DNA of 64,000 bases from Actinobaculum sp. oral taxon 183 str. F0552 (GCF_000466165.1 NZ_KE951476.1:16190-80189), one strand, 5' to 3'; numbered from the stretch's first letter, positions 25,175 to 34,897 are shown. Made by a program: numbers and translations. The notes: generated by a model from the letters alone, not told the origin.

Positions 25175-26053
25175 TCACTTGATCGTCTTCCCGATCCGGT
25201 ATGTGCCGAGCGCCGTGAAGACAACCGTCAGGCCGACGAAAGCGGCGAGGATCCAGGGCGTGGAGACACTCGTGCCGCCGATGTCCAGAGTGAAGCCGTA
25301 GTATTCGCCGATGCTTTCGCGGGCCTGCTGGACACCGCCGGTCAACCGGTCGAGGGCATCGCCGGCGAGTGGTTCGCGAAGAAGCACGACGGCCGGCGAA
25401 TAGGGCAAGACGTTGATCCCGTTCACGACCGTGCCGGATAGCGCGCCTACCGGCAGGTACGCGCCCGCGAGGAACCCCAAAAGCGTCCCCACGATGGTCG
25501 AAAGGGCGGTGAAGCCATTGCGCGAGCTGATGAACGTGATGACGAACGACGAGATCGCCGAGAAGGCGAAGGCGAACAGGACCACGTAGCCCAAGGCCGT
25601 TAGGAAGCTCCCCCAGCCGGGGATGTCGCCGTAGACCAGTTTGACGACGGCCGCCCCGACTGCCGAGACGATGAGCGTCATGACGAAGGAGACCACGACC
25701 GCCGAGAGCTGGTAGCCGAGAATGAGCTGATGCCGCCGGATGGGGCAGACGCGGAACTCCTTGAAACGTCCGGTCGCCCGATCGTCCACATAGGCGCCGA
25801 GCGCCCCCAGACCCGTCGTCACGCATGTGATCATGACGATGCCCCCGAACACCCACGAGGCGACGAAGTAGCCCACGTCCTCCGAGGCAGCCGAGGGCAG
25901 TTTCGCCTTGAGGCTGTCGGCCTGGATCGCGCCGAGGAACAGGGCGTAGATGAGCAGGAGCATCAACGCCGCCAGGAGGGAGAGGAGGACTCCCGCCCTG
26001 TCGCGGCGGTATATCCGAAGATTCCGCTTCACCAGGGAGAGGACGATTCTCAC
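25175..26053 (-). CDS. ABC-2-type transporter permease
   Basis: The 292-residue product has six membrane helices in the ABC-2 layout: one near residues 20-45, a long extracellular loop, VASWVFGGIVMITCVTTGL, a cytoplasmic loop with VDDRATGRFKEFRVCPIRRH, and four further helices. It starts with GTG inside the last codons of the ATPase gene (GTGA overlap), so the two are translationally coupled. It resembles DrrB-like exporters of antibiotics or lipids. Next to a two-component system it may be a resistance or peptide exporter. Confidence 0.9.
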   Translation of the reverse strand: MRIVLSLVKRNLRIYRRDRAGVLLSLLAALMLLLIYALFLGAIQADSLKAKLPSAASEDVGYFVASWVFGGIVMITCVTTGLGALGAYVDDRATGRFKEFRVCPIRRHQLILGYQLSAVVVSFVMTLIVSAVGAAVVKLVYGDIPGWGSFLTALGYVVLFAFAFSAISSFVITFISSRNGFTALSTIVGTLLGFLAGAYLPVGALSGTVVNGINVLPYSPAVVLLREPLAGDALDRLTGGVQQARESIGEYYGFTLDIGGTSVSTPWILAAFVGLTVVFTALGTYRIGKTIK

Positions 26054-26955
26054 TTGCCCTTCCTTTCGCTCATGAGGTTCAGGAACACGTCGTCCATCGA
26101 TCCCTGGATCACCTGGAAGTCCTCGACGGCGTCGCCCAGGCTCATGAGGATGTCCAGCCCCGCCGCCGAATCGGGGATCGCTGCGTGAACGGCGCCTCCC
26201 CTGTCATACGGCCGGGCTTCCGGAAGGCGACTGCGGATCGCCGAAACGACCTCGCTGCGGCGGCCGTCGCGCGGTTTGACGAGCAGCCGGGGAGTGGAGT
26301 GGCGAGCTCGAAGCTCGATGGGGGTTCCATCGGCGATCGGGACGCCGCGATCGATGACCAGGACACGATCGGCGGACTCCGTCTCCTGCATGTAGTGAGT
26401 CGTCAGGACGACGGTGAGGCCGAGATCGTCTCGCAGGCCACTGATCGTGTTCCACACCTGTTCGCGGCTGTGCGGGTCCAAGCCCGTGGTCGGCTCGTCC
26501 AGGAAGAGCGTTTTCGGATGGTTGAGCAGCGCCCGGGCGATGTCCACGCGGCGCTTCTCGCCGCCGGAGAGCACGCCGTAATGCCGGTCGCGGAAATCCG
26601 TCAGGTCGACGAGCTCGGCGAGTTCGTCGATGCGCGATCGGGGGATGCCGTAGACGTCGGCCTTGAGTTCGAGGTTCTCGTCCACGCTCAGGCGGGGGTC
26701 GAGAAGCGATTGCTGGAAGACGACGCCGATCCGCGAGCGGATGCGGTACGCGTCGGTGCGCACGTCCAGACCGTCGAGGGCGATGTCGCCCTCCTCGAAG
26801 GGCAGAAGGGTGATCATACAGGAGATGGTCGTCGTCTTGCCCGCGCCGTTCGTTCCCAGGAAGGCGAAGAGCTCGCCGTCTGTGACCGCGAAGGAAAGCC
26901 CGTCGACGGCCGTCACTTTCCCATACCTCTTGGTTAGACCGGATACCTCGATCAT
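26050..26955 (-). CDS. ABC-2-type transporter ATP-binding protein
   Basis: The 301-residue product has Walker A (LGTNGAGKTTTISCM, near residue 37), the Q loop (GVVFQQSLLDPRLS), the signature LSGGEKRRVDIAR, Walker B (TLFLDEPTTGLD) and the H loop (LTTHYMQE), with a C-terminal DrrA-like extension of about 75 residues. It powers the permease encoded just downstream. The start at 26955 follows CAGGAGG. A 23-base tandem repeat lies about 115 bases upstream. Confidence 0.93.
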   Translation of the reverse strand: MIEVSGLTKRYGKVTAVDGLSFAVTDGELFAFLGTNGAGKTTTISCMITLLPFEEGDIALDGLDVRTDAYRIRSRIGVVFQQSLLDPRLSVDENLELKADVYGIPRSRIDELAELVDLTDFRDRHYGVLSGGEKRRVDIARALLNHPKTLFLDEPTTGLDPHSREQVWNTISGLRDDLGLTVVLTTHYMQETESADRVLVIDRGVPIADGTPIELRARHSTPRLLVKPRDGRRSEVVSAIRSRLPEARPYDRGGAVHAAIPDSAAGLDILMSLGDAVEDFQVIQGSMDDVFLNLMSERKGK

Positions 26956-27070
26956 CCCGACCTCCTGGCCTTTCCCGGCCGATGGGCGCCATGACGTTTG
27001 AATTCTAGGCGTGAAGGCGGGAGACGCCCGGCGGACCGCACGGGCATTCATCCCCTCGGGGCGGAATCGG

Positions 27071-27139
27071 CACGTCGGCAACCCCACGGTGAACACGTCG
27101 GCAACCCCACGGTGAACACGTCGGCAACCCCGCGGTGAA
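27071..27139. repeat. Three tandem copies of a 23-base unit
   Basis: CACGTCGGCAACCCCACGGTGAA occurs at 27071-27093 and 27094-27116, and with one A-to-G change at 27117-27139. The array lies upstream of the ABC-2 operon and downstream of the flavin oxidoreductase gene. The two-helical-turn period suits a repeated protein-binding site. Confidence 0.85.
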
Positions 27140-27194
27140 ATGGGCGGCGTTTACGCCGGAGGTGGCGCGCGGGCCGATCGGGATCGTGAGGGAT

Positions 27195-28586
27195 TCAGGG
27201 GCGGTCGATCACGGCCTGCACGCGCCCGGCCGCCCACCGCCCGGCCGCCGCCGCAGAGTCGGACCACGGCCACGCCAGGCAGTCGCCCGCCAGAACGATG
27301 CGCCGGGTCTGCGCGCGTTCACGGTAGGCGTCGATCGCGGCGAGCCGCCCTGGCGGCGTGGTCGGCATGGCATGGGGAATCCTGACGACGGCCGAGGCCT
27401 CCGGGGCCGGTGCGAAAGCGCCGGAAAGCCGCGGCTCCCAGACGAGCAGGGCTCGGCGGGCCGCATCCACGATCTCGGAGTCGGCTCCGCCGGACAGGGC
27501 GCGGGCGTCCTTCCCGGCGAACATGCACGTCACGACGTCCCCGCGCCCGCGGGCGTGGCCCGCGCGGCTCGCCACGCAGAGCGCCGCGAGCGGTCCGTCG
27601 TCCGGATGCATGAGAACGCCGTAAGCGCCGGCGAGTTCGTCCTCGTGCAAACGCCGCGCCATCCCCAGGCAGACGAGCAGTCCCGTGCTGTAAGCCACTG
27701 CAGACACCGCTTCCTCCTGGGCGGTGAGATCCATGACGGCGGGCAGATCCGGGGCGGGGACGGCCACGATCGCGGCCTCGGCGCGGAAGACCCCGGAATC
27801 GGTGTGCGCCGCCACCCCGAAGGCGTCCTCCTCCATGAAGGCGACGGTGGTGCCGGTCCGCACGTCCAACCGGGAGGCCAGGGCGTCGGTGAGCCTGGAG
27901 AGCCCTCCGGGAATGGTGAGTGTCCGGCTGCTGAAGCCGTGGGCGGCCATGGCGCCGATCGCCGCTGCCGAGACGGTGCGAGCGTCCTGGAAGTAGAAGC
28001 CGTGGAATGCGGGGTATATGCTGCGCTCGGCGAGTTGGGCGAGGCCGATTCCCCTGGTCCAGTCTTCGGCTGTCATCCGGTCGAGGTCCAGCCAGTCGAG
28101 CGGGTCGAGTGTGCCGCGCCCCCGAGAACGCGCTGTGAAACGAAGGAGACCGGGCAGCTGCCCGAGTGACGTTCCGATGGGCAGGAGGCCTGACCTGACC
28201 GCGGACGTCGGCCTGTCGGTGCGGAAGCCGTAGATCTCGCCGCCGTAGGCGATCGCGGATTTCGCAGAGACCGCCTGCAGAGGAACGGCCAGCTCTCCAG
28301 CCAGGAAGGGAACGACCCGGTAGGCCGCCGAGAGGAAGTTCGCGCCGGCCTCCACTCTGCAGCCGTTGAGCTCAATGGAGTGGAATCGTCCGCCGATCCG
28401 GTCCGATCTCTCCAGCACGGTCACCCGCACGCCGGCTTTCCGAAGCTGCCAGGCTGCCGTGAGCCCGCTGATCCCCGCACCGATCACGACGACGCCGGAT
28501 CCACGGCCGGGAGCAGCCGGCACGGAGCGCCCGTCAGACGCTTGAAACTGCGGCGAATTCGAAGGAGGAGGCTGCTGCGGCGTCAT
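27195..28586 (-). CDS. FAD-dependent oxidoreductase of the protoporphyrinogen/amine oxidase superfamily
   Basis: The 463-residue product has a dinucleotide-binding motif VVVIGAGISGLTAAWQLRKAG (about 31-51) and the following ERSDRIGGRFHS, which bind FAD, and ends with a second FAD contact (RIVLAGDCLAWPWSDSAAAAG). The middle (GFYFQDARTVSAAAIGAM, LTIPGGLSRLTDALASRL) resembles HemY-type and phytoene-desaturase-like enzymes, but there is no other heme or carotenoid gene beside it, so the substrate is open. The 25-residue N-terminal tail is Pro/Gln/Ser-rich. Confidence 0.8.
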   Translation of the reverse strand: MTPQQPPPSNSPQFQASDGRSVPAAPGRGSGVVVIGAGISGLTAAWQLRKAGVRVTVLERSDRIGGRFHSIELNGCRVEAGANFLSAAYRVVPFLAGELAVPLQAVSAKSAIAYGGEIYGFRTDRPTSAVRSGLLPIGTSLGQLPGLLRFTARSRGRGTLDPLDWLDLDRMTAEDWTRGIGLAQLAERSIYPAFHGFYFQDARTVSAAAIGAMAAHGFSSRTLTIPGGLSRLTDALASRLDVRTGTTVAFMEEDAFGVAAHTDSGVFRAEAAIVAVPAPDLPAVMDLTAQEEAVSAVAYSTGLLVCLGMARRLHEDELAGAYGVLMHPDDGPLAALCVASRAGHARGRGDVVTCMFAGKDARALSGGADSEIVDAARRALLVWEPRLSGAFAPAPEASAVVRIPHAMPTTPPGRLAAIDAYRERAQTRRIVLAGDCLAWPWSDSAAAAGRWAAGRVQAVIDRP

Positions 28587-28622
28587 GGTGAGAACCTATA
28601 CGGCCGAATGCTCGGCGATGAT

Positions 28623-29093
28623 TCAATCCGCGGATTCAAGCGCCTCACGGAGTTCGGCCAGCTCGACCATGTCGCTGGCGGTGCCGATCAGGCGCATCCC
28701 CAGCGGGGCGACCACGTTTTCCACGGACGCCACGGCCGACTCGACCGTCAACGGCTTGGGGCCGTAGCTCTGGATGAAGAACGCGAAGCGCCTGCCTGCC
28801 AGGGCGTCGTCCTGTGGGCGGGTCTCCAGGCGCTCGAGGAGGAGACGCGCAGCCGCGCTCATCGTCTCCGAATAGACGGGCGAACCGAGGACGATCGTGT
28901 CGGATTCCACCATCTTCTGGAAGACTTCCTCGAACTGGTCGTCGGCGAAATCCTGGCCGAAGAACCCCATCCTGTAGTCGACGAGGTCGATGCGTTCGAA
29001 GTCGAGGCCATCCAAGAGCGCCTGCGCGTACTCGACTGTGTTCCCGTCACGCTTCTGGCTGGCGTTGATGAAAAGAATGCGACCGTGTGCCAT
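28623..29093 (-). CDS. Flavodoxin-like NAD(P)H-dependent FMN reductase
   Basis: The 156-residue product has the flavodoxin fold: ILFINASQKRDGNTVEYAQAL (phosphate-binding loop near residue 10), FQKMVESDTIVLGSPVYSET (flavin contact GSPVY), and a C-terminal helix. Such enzymes reduce FMN, quinones or azo compounds. It starts at 29093 and ends 36 bases before the oxidoreductase start, both on the minus strand, so both flavoproteins may be cotranscribed. Confidence 0.85.
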   Translation of the reverse strand: MAHGRILFINASQKRDGNTVEYAQALLDGLDFERIDLVDYRMGFFGQDFADDQFEEVFQKMVESDTIVLGSPVYSETMSAAARLLLERLETRPQDDALAGRRFAFFIQSYGPKPLTVESAVASVENVVAPLGMRLIGTASDMVELAELREALESAD

Positions 29094-29152
29094 AATCGCT
29101 CGTCCCTTCCCGTCGGTCATCGTGCACCCCACACACTATAGCGGGAATGGAA

Positions 29153-29181
29153 CGGGGCGGCCGGATTTTCCGGCCGCCCCG
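29153..29181 (-). terminator. Terminator after htrA
   Basis: CGGGGCGGCCGGA and TCCGGCCGCCCCG form a perfect 13-base stem around TTT, 50 bases beyond the htrA stop codon. Confidence 0.85.
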
Positions 29182-29230
29182 CGTGGGTATCGTCGTGACC
29201 GGGATGCGCCCGGCCGCCCTCGGCGATCCG

Positions 29231-30856
29231 TCAGTTCACGCTCGACTCGCCGAGCTTCACCTTCACGTCCGTCTGCGAGCCGTCCGACTTGACGATCGTG
29301 AGGGTCACCTCCTCGCCTATCTTGTGATTCTGCACCTTGTCCGAGAGATCGGAGGCCTTGCTGACCTTCTCGCCGTTGATGTGGGTGATGACGTCGCCGA
29401 CCTCGATCCCGGCCTTCTCGGCGCCGGAACCCGAGATCACTTCCCGCACGGTGACGCCCTTCGAGATGCCCTGGTCGTTGGACGCCCTGTTCGTGGTGAT
29501 CGAGACGCCCAACGCCGCGTTGCGGCCGATGACGGTGCCGTCGCCGCCCTTGCCCGACTTCACCTTGTTGACGATGTCCATCGCGTCTTTGATGGGAATC
29601 GCGTAGCCGTTGACTTCGGCCGAGCTCTTGCCCGTCGAAGCGGCGGTCGTCAGGCCGATCACCTCGCCCTTGGAGTTCATCAGCGGCCCTCCGGAGTAGC
29701 CTTGGACGACGTCGGCGTCGGTCTGGATGAGGCCCGTCAGCTTGTCGACGTTCTCGCTGTTGAGGCTGTCCTGGGCGTTGATCGTCACGTTGGTGCCCGT
29801 CACCTTGCCGTCGAGCGCGGTCAGGTACCCCTGGCCGGAGCCGTTTCCGATGGCCGTGACCGAATCGTCCTTCTTGATCTGCTTCGAAGAGATCTTGACG
29901 GTTTCGAGCTTCTTGGGCGGATCGTCGATCTTCAGAACGGCCACATCGCGTGCGGCGTTGTGCCCGACGACCGTCGCCGTGTACTTGGCTCCACTGTTAG
30001 GATCGGTGACCTTGACTTTGCTCGAGCCGTGCACGACATGGTAGTTGGTCAGCACGATCCCCGATTTGTCGACGACCATCCCGGTTCCGGCGCCTTCGCC
30101 GTTGTCGAAGCGCGAGTTGATCAGCATGACGCCTGGAGCCGATTTGACCGGTTTGCCCTGCTGCACCGCGGTGTTCTGCCCCGGGGTCTTCTGCGAGTCC
30201 GGAGCGTTGGGCGCTGAGGGAATCGTCGCCTCGGGCGTTCCCTTCTGCTCTTGCACGGAGGCGCTATGGTCTTGGTCGCCAAGCGCGAAGCCGGTCACGC
30301 CGCCGATCAGGCTGCCCAGGAGCATGCCCGCCATCGTGGCGGCCGCGAGGGCGGCGGTGGTCCACGACCTCTTCTGCTTTCCCGGTTTGACGCCGGCGTT
30401 GGCGTCGAAGGCGAAACCGGAGTGCGCCCCCGAGGGGAACGGATCTGCATAGGGCCCGCCTTGCGACTGCCCCGACGTCAGCGTCTGCCCACCGGTGTGC
30501 CCTGCCGCCTCCTGGGCGGTCGATTCCGCGGGCATGAACGACGCCGTGGGGCTGCCTGAGGCGTACGCACTCGTGCTGTCCGGCCTGGCGGCGAACGGGG
30601 AGAAGGGACTTAACGCCTCCGTTCCGCCGGGGCGCGCCTGACCTCTCTCGCTGCCGTCTGCCTGGCCCGGCCAGCTCGGCCGCCGCCCGTCGGGATCGTT
30701 CCCCCTCTGACCGCTTCCCTCCGAGTTCTGGCCGGTCGGGTAGTAGGGGAAGGAAGAGGAGGGCAGGGGCTCCGTGGGCTGTGTTCCGGGCGTATCGCCG
30801 AGCCCGGATTCGTGCCCGTTCCCCACCCCGTTCCGGGGGTTGTAGCTATCAGTCAC
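29231..30856 (-). CDS. HtrA/DegP-type serine protease with PDZ domain
   Basis: The 541-residue product has a long polar, Pro/Ser/Gly-rich cytoplasmic N-terminus, one membrane helix near residues 170-195 (SWTTAALAAATMAGMLLGSL), an extracytoplasmic trypsin-like domain with the triad His273 (NYHVVHG), Asp304 (ARDVAVLKI) and Ser388 (GYSGGPLM), and a C-terminal PDZ domain (GSGAEKAGIEVGDVITHING). It degrades or refolds damaged exported proteins. GTG at 30856 is preferred over upstream frames because GGAGG precedes it. Its N-terminal half resembles the neighbouring protein at 31199-31918. Confidence 0.93.
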   Translation of the reverse strand: MTDSYNPRNGVGNGHESGLGDTPGTQPTEPLPSSSFPYYPTGQNSEGSGQRGNDPDGRRPSWPGQADGSERGQARPGGTEALSPFSPFAARPDSTSAYASGSPTASFMPAESTAQEAAGHTGGQTLTSGQSQGGPYADPFPSGAHSGFAFDANAGVKPGKQKRSWTTAALAAATMAGMLLGSLIGGVTGFALGDQDHSASVQEQKGTPEATIPSAPNAPDSQKTPGQNTAVQQGKPVKSAPGVMLINSRFDNGEGAGTGMVVDKSGIVLTNYHVVHGSSKVKVTDPNSGAKYTATVVGHNAARDVAVLKIDDPPKKLETVKISSKQIKKDDSVTAIGNGSGQGYLTALDGKVTGTNVTINAQDSLNSENVDKLTGLIQTDADVVQGYSGGPLMNSKGEVIGLTTAASTGKSSAEVNGYAIPIKDAMDIVNKVKSGKGGDGTVIGRNAALGVSITTNRASNDQGISKGVTVREVISGSGAEKAGIEVGDVITHINGEKVSKASDLSDKVQNHKIGEEVTLTIVKSDGSQTDVKVKLGESSVN

Positions 30857-31198
30857 CTTGTCCTCCTGGGACGTTTCAATGTCGAAGTCGATATGTAGAT
30901 TCCACGCGTGCAATCAGAACGGAAACCTGAACTTTCCTGGGAAAGCCCGGAGAGCCTTTCGATACCGCATCCCGCTCACAACCCACGACGGTATCGCATT
31001 CCCGCGCCATGCGGTGGCGTATTTATCGAAAGTCACGGGCGGGTTTCCGTCTGCCGCGCGGTCGGACGCGGGCCGTCCGCCTGACGGCGCGTCCGGAGTA
31101 TGGGGGCTATGCGATCCTTCGGGCCGCCTCGATGAGCGCCGTCGCGCAGGCGCCGCTCATCGAAGCGCGGCCGGGCAGCCCACCGGGCCGCGATCGGA
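30857..31198. other. Intergenic region upstream of htrA
   Basis: These 342 bases have no supported gene. They contain an inverted repeat GATACCG ... CGGTATC around 30960-30990 and, at the right end, a terminator hairpin for the upstream gene. The htrA promoter should lie in the left third. Confidence 0.5.
31167..31191 (-). terminator. Hairpin after the HtrA-like paralogue gene
   Basis: GCGGCC and GGCCGC arms with extra internal GG/CC pairs lie within 35 bases beyond the stop codon at 31199. The stem is interrupted, so this is weaker than the other terminators. Confidence 0.5.
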
Positions 31199-31918
31199 TC
31201 AGTTCGCCGTCGAATTGGAGGCGTTGGAATCCGACTGGTCGTTTCCCGACCCGCTGTTGCTCTGGCCCGAGCCGTTTCCGCTCTGACCGGAATTGTTGTT
31301 CTGGTTCGAGTTGCCATTCTGATTCGAACTGTTCTTGTTCGATCCGTTGTTGTTCTGGTTTGAGCCGTTCTTGCCCGAATTGCCGTCAGGATTGTTTCCG
31401 GACCGGTCCGACGGCGCCTGGGGCATCCTGCCGTCGCCGTTCCCCGGCATCCTGCCCGACGGAGGCTGCGGCATTCTGCCGTCGCCGAAGTCATAGTGAC
31501 CGTGGCCCGGCCCGCAATGGGAATGCCCGCCGTGGTCGTCGCCGACTGCCATAGAGATCCCGCCGCCCAGGAGGCCTCCGAGCACGACACCCGCAGCGCC
31601 GGTTGCCGCCACTATGCGGGTGGACCACTTGCGCGGCTGTTTCCCCGTGCCCGTCATCGGCGCACCCGTCATCGGCGCTCCCGGTGGAACGGCCGGGCCG
31701 GGGGCCGTGGCCGGAGCCGTCCGGGAGGCCGCGGCGTCGGCGGCAGCGGTGGGTTGGGAAGCGGCGGTGCTCAGCTCCTCCGTTGCCGGAACGCCTGAGG
31801 CGTGCACTGCACCGTCGGCGTTTCCGGGAGCGCCGTGCCCTGCGGAGACGGCTCCTGCCGCCGGTTGAGGCTGTTCCTGCCCGTTGCGGCCGTCGGTCTG
31901 CTGATTGTTGTCGTTCAC
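31199..31918 (-). CDS. Single-pass membrane protein sharing the HtrA N-terminal module, with an Asn/Gly/Ser-rich tail
   Basis: The 239-residue product begins VNDNNQQTDGRN and has a Pro/Ala-rich cytoplasmic part, one membrane helix (KWSTRIVAATGAAGVVLGGL, near residue 100), a His/Gly-rich patch DDHGGHSHCGPGHGHYDFGD, three GRMPQ/GRMPG motifs, and a C-terminal low-complexity tail of Asn, Gly and Ser. Leader, helix and post-helix residues parallel those of the HtrA gene downstream (KQKRSWTTAALAA versus KQPRKWSTRIVAA), but there is no protease or PDZ domain. GTG at 31918 follows GGAGG exactly as in htrA. Function unknown. Confidence 0.7.
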   Translation of the reverse strand: MNDNNQQTDGRNGQEQPQPAAGAVSAGHGAPGNADGAVHASGVPATEELSTAASQPTAAADAAASRTAPATAPGPAVPPGAPMTGAPMTGTGKQPRKWSTRIVAATGAAGVVLGGLLGGGISMAVGDDHGGHSHCGPGHGHYDFGDGRMPQPPSGRMPGNGDGRMPQAPSDRSGNNPDGNSGKNGSNQNNNGSNKNSSNQNGNSNQNNNSGQSGNGSGQSNSGSGNDQSDSNASNSTAN

Positions 31919-32101
31919 GTTGTCCTCCGAAGTGAGATCACTACTGGATCCTTGCATCCTCTATGGAACAGAGGGAAACGGGACGCAGACGGTGAAATGC
32001 CTGGGAACGGCTTGTAAGTGGAATCGGGTGGAGGAGGCAGTGCGAGGGGCTGGGCTCGGGGCGGGAAAGGCGGTGGAAGGCTCCGAGGGCGGCCGTAGAG
32101 C

Positions 32102-34897
32102 CTAGATCCAGCTTCCGAACCACATGTGGAGCCGCCAGAAGTCGTAGGTGATGGTGCGCCCCGTCCACAGCGGATACCAGAAAACGGCGGCGGCGACGAT
32201 GACGCCCGTGACCACTCCGAGCACGATCCACGACGCCAGCCGCGGTTTCCTCGGCATCCACCATGCGGAGCCGCCTGCCTCCTCTTCCGCGCCAGTCTGG
32301 CCGCCGAGGGCTTGAGAAGCGGGCACAGGGGGAGGGAAACCGCTGGGTGCGGAGAGCTGGAGACTGCCGGGCGTGGCGACGGGCGAGCTTCCAGGCACGG
32401 GGGCCTGTGGGAAGGCTGACTCCGCAGGGATGGGATCGGCCGCGGCGCCTTCGGGCACGGAGGTTTGCGGGTCGCCGGATGCGGGAGCCGGCAGGTGACT
32501 CGGGGCAGGGACCTGGAAATCGCCGGGAACCGGCGGGTCACTCGGCGACGAAGCCTCGGCCCGGTCGCCCGCTGACTGGAATGGCCCTTCGGCTTCCCTC
32601 CTCTCCGCTTGCCTCGTTTCCCCCTCTTCTGCGGGAGCGGACTCCTTCGATTCTTCTGCGGGAGCGGACGCGGACTCCTCTTCAGGAGCGGACGAGGAAG
32701 CCTCGTCAGACGCCGGCTCGACATCCTCTCCCTCAGATCCCTCGGAGGTCTGCCCTTCGAAGGCCTCCTCTTCTCCCTCGGATGCCTCCGCGGCAGCCTG
32801 GACGGCGGAGGATTCGCCGGCCAGCGCCTCGAACGACGGAGAGGGAGGCGGCGGTGTCTGCGAGGCCTGTGACGACGCGGCTTCCGGCTCGGGAGTGGAG
32901 TCGGACTGGGGAGCCGAGCTGTTGCCGTTCGGGCCGTCGTCGAAGAGGTTGTCGAGGAAACGATGGAAATTGGGGAAACGCCTGGTGAATCCCGAGTCGT
33001 CGGTGGGGTCTCCCATGGTGTGCTCCAAGAGCTCGGGAGCGTGATCGGCCGGGCCCGGCGGCACGGCGTTTTCCCGCGTGCGGCCCGGCTGCTCCCTCGT
33101 GGGCTCCTTCTGCCGCGCCAGCTCTCTGGAGTCTTGCCGCGCCAGCTCTTTGGAGGCGACCCGCAGCGGCTCGGGGACGAAGGAGGCCGCGCCCTTGAGG
33201 GCCGACTGCGGCTGCAGACGCGTTCGCGCCGGCCCGAGGAGTTGGGATGCTGCCGCCACGCCGAACGTCAGCGCGAGCACGGTGTAGGGGAGGAAGGCGA
33301 CGGCGTAGAACTGGAAGATCGTCCGATTCGTGTAGAGAAGCCAAGGCATCCACAGCCCGGCGTACCCGGCGAGTATGGCCCAGGACCGCCAATCGGCCCG
33401 GAATATCGCGGCGATGAGAACGATGACCAGGCCGACGATCGCCAACCACCAGACACCGACGTTGCCGATGGACGTGATGGCCTGAACGCACTTGGATGCG
33501 CCGCAGGTGCGGGGAGCGCCTTTCTCCTCCCAGTAGAAATTGACGGGACGCCCCTGGAAGATCCACTCCCACGCCTGCGACTGGTAGGTGTGCGTCTCCG
33601 ACAGGGAGTGGTGGAACGACCACATGTCCTGGTGGTAGTGGATGAAGGAGTTGACGATGTCGGGGGCCCACGAGAGCGGCAGATCCTCTCCCGTCTTCCT
33701 GGCCTCGGCGACCCAGTTGCGCCCCCACGAATGCGGGTTGAGGAACCAGGAGGTCCATCCTGCCAGATAGGCGACGAGCGCGACGGGCACCAGCTGGATG
33801 AATGCGGGGATGCCGTCGCGGAAGGTCGCCCCGCCGAACCACAGCGGGACTCCGGCGATCTTGCGGGATACGGCCCCCAAAGCCAGCGTGAGGAGGCCGA
33901 AGACCGCGAGCGCGTAGATCCCCGACCACTTCACGGCGCACGTCAGGCCGAGCAGGACTCCGGCCAGGACCAGCCACGGGCGCGCGAAGTGGCCGGGCCC
34001 CCACGGGTCGACCGTCGGCAGGGCGCGTCCGTCGAAACGACCCGAGGCGATGACCGTCCGCGTGTGCTCGGTGTCCCTGAACCGGCCGTGCGCCACCCTG
34101 TGGGCGAGTTGCCCGGCGTGTCGTTCTCGGTCCATGAGAATGGCCCAGAATCCCATAAGCGCGAAGAATCCCAGGATGTTGTCGAGGATCCCCGTGCGCG
34201 ACAGGACGATCCCCATCCCGTCGAGGGCGATCGCGATGCCCGCGAAGCCGGTCAGGATCGGGGAGCGGAACATGCGCATGGCTATACGGGCGACGAGGAT
34301 CACCGTGAGCACGCCGATGAAGGCTGTGGAGAAGCGCCAGCCCACCCCGTTGTCGGTTCCGAACAGGCGCTGCCCGATCGCCATGATCCACTTGCCGAAC
34401 GGGGGGTGGACGACTCTGTCGGGATCGCTCGTGAGCACTGAATAGTCGCCCTTGACGAAGAGGTCGTTGGTCTTGTCGCCGCCCGTCCATCGGCCCTCGT
34501 ATCCTCTGGTCAGGAGTGAGAACGCCCCTTTGACGTAATAGGTTTCGTCGAAGACGATGGCCCGCGGATGATTGAGGTTCCAGAAGCGGGCGACGAAGGC
34601 GATGACCGCCGCGATAGCGGTGGCGATCCAGCCGCGCCGCCGGATCCGCACGGGCAATTTGACGCCCTTGGGCAGCAGCCCGAGTCTTCCGCGCAGGGTC
34701 TCCTCGTAGACGTCGGCCTGCGCCTCGGACAGCTGGAGGGAAGGTCTGTCCTTCCGCCGCCGGGTGCGTGATGGCGAGGCTTGTGCGAGCGTCGGACCGC
34801 CATTCGCGAGAGAGCGCTCGGGCGTATCCGCGAGGCCGGCGGCGCTGGCGTTTCCGGGAACGGTCAATGGATCCGGGTTTTGCTGGTTGCCACTCAC
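32102..34897 (-). CDS. Dolichyl-phosphate-mannose--protein mannosyltransferase with a long disordered insert
   Basis: The 931-residue product is a GT39 Pmt: about ten membrane helices, the catalytic-loop acidic motif ([16 protein letters not shown]), the [15 protein letters not shown] segment, and a conserved extracellular region ([27 protein letters not shown]). It O-mannosylates secreted proteins. Between the last two helices lies a stretch of about 280 residues rich in Glu, Ser, Ala and Pro, absent from typical family members. The start is a GTG with TAGACT seven bases upstream and no Shine-Dalgarno (leaderless). It is divergent from rsmI, as in many actinomycetes. Confidence 0.93.
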   Translation of the reverse strand: MSGNQQNPDPLTVPGNASAAGLADTPERSLANGGPTLAQASPSRTRRRKDRPSLQLSEAQADVYEETLRGRLGLLPKGVKLPVRIRRRGWIATAIAAVIAFVARFWNLNHPRAIVFDETYYVKGAFSLLTRGYEGRWTGGDKTNDLFVKGDYSVLTSDPDRVVHPPFGKWIMAIGQRLFGTDNGVGWRFSTAFIGVLTVILVARIAMRMFRSPILTGFAGIAIALDGMGIVLSRTGILDNILGFFALMGFWAILMDRERHAGQLAHRVAHGRFRDTEHTRTVIASGRFDGRALPTVDPWGPGHFARPWLVLAGVLLGLTCAVKWSGIYALAVFGLLTLALGAVSRKIAGVPLWFGGATFRDGIPAFIQLVPVALVAYLAGWTSWFLNPHSWGRNWVAEARKTGEDLPLSWAPDIVNSFIHYHQDMWSFHHSLSETHTYQSQAWEWIFQGRPVNFYWEEKGAPRTCGASKCVQAITSIGNVGVWWLAIVGLVIVLIAAIFRADWRSWAILAGYAGLWMPWLLYTNRTIFQFYAVAFLPYTVLALTFGVAAASQLLGPARTRLQPQSALKGAASFVPEPLRVASKELARQDSRELARQKEPTREQPGRTRENAVPPGPADHAPELLEHTMGDPTDDSGFTRRFPNFHRFLDNLFDDGPNGNSSAPQSDSTPEPEAASSQASQTPPPPSPSFEALAGESSAVQAAAEASEGEEEAFEGQTSEGSEGEDVEPASDEASSSAPEEESASAPAEESKESAPAEEGETRQAERREAEGPFQSAGDRAEASSPSDPPVPGDFQVPAPSHLPAPASGDPQTSVPEGAAADPIPAESAFPQAPVPGSSPVATPGSLQLSAPSGFPPPVPASQALGGQTGAEEEAGGSAWWMPRKPRLASWIVLGVVTGVIVAAAVFWYPLWTGRTITYDFWRLHMWFGSWI

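Noticed and set aside
27071..27139. Possible CRISPR array
   Set aside because: The 23-base copies are directly adjacent with no spacers, and no cas gene is near.
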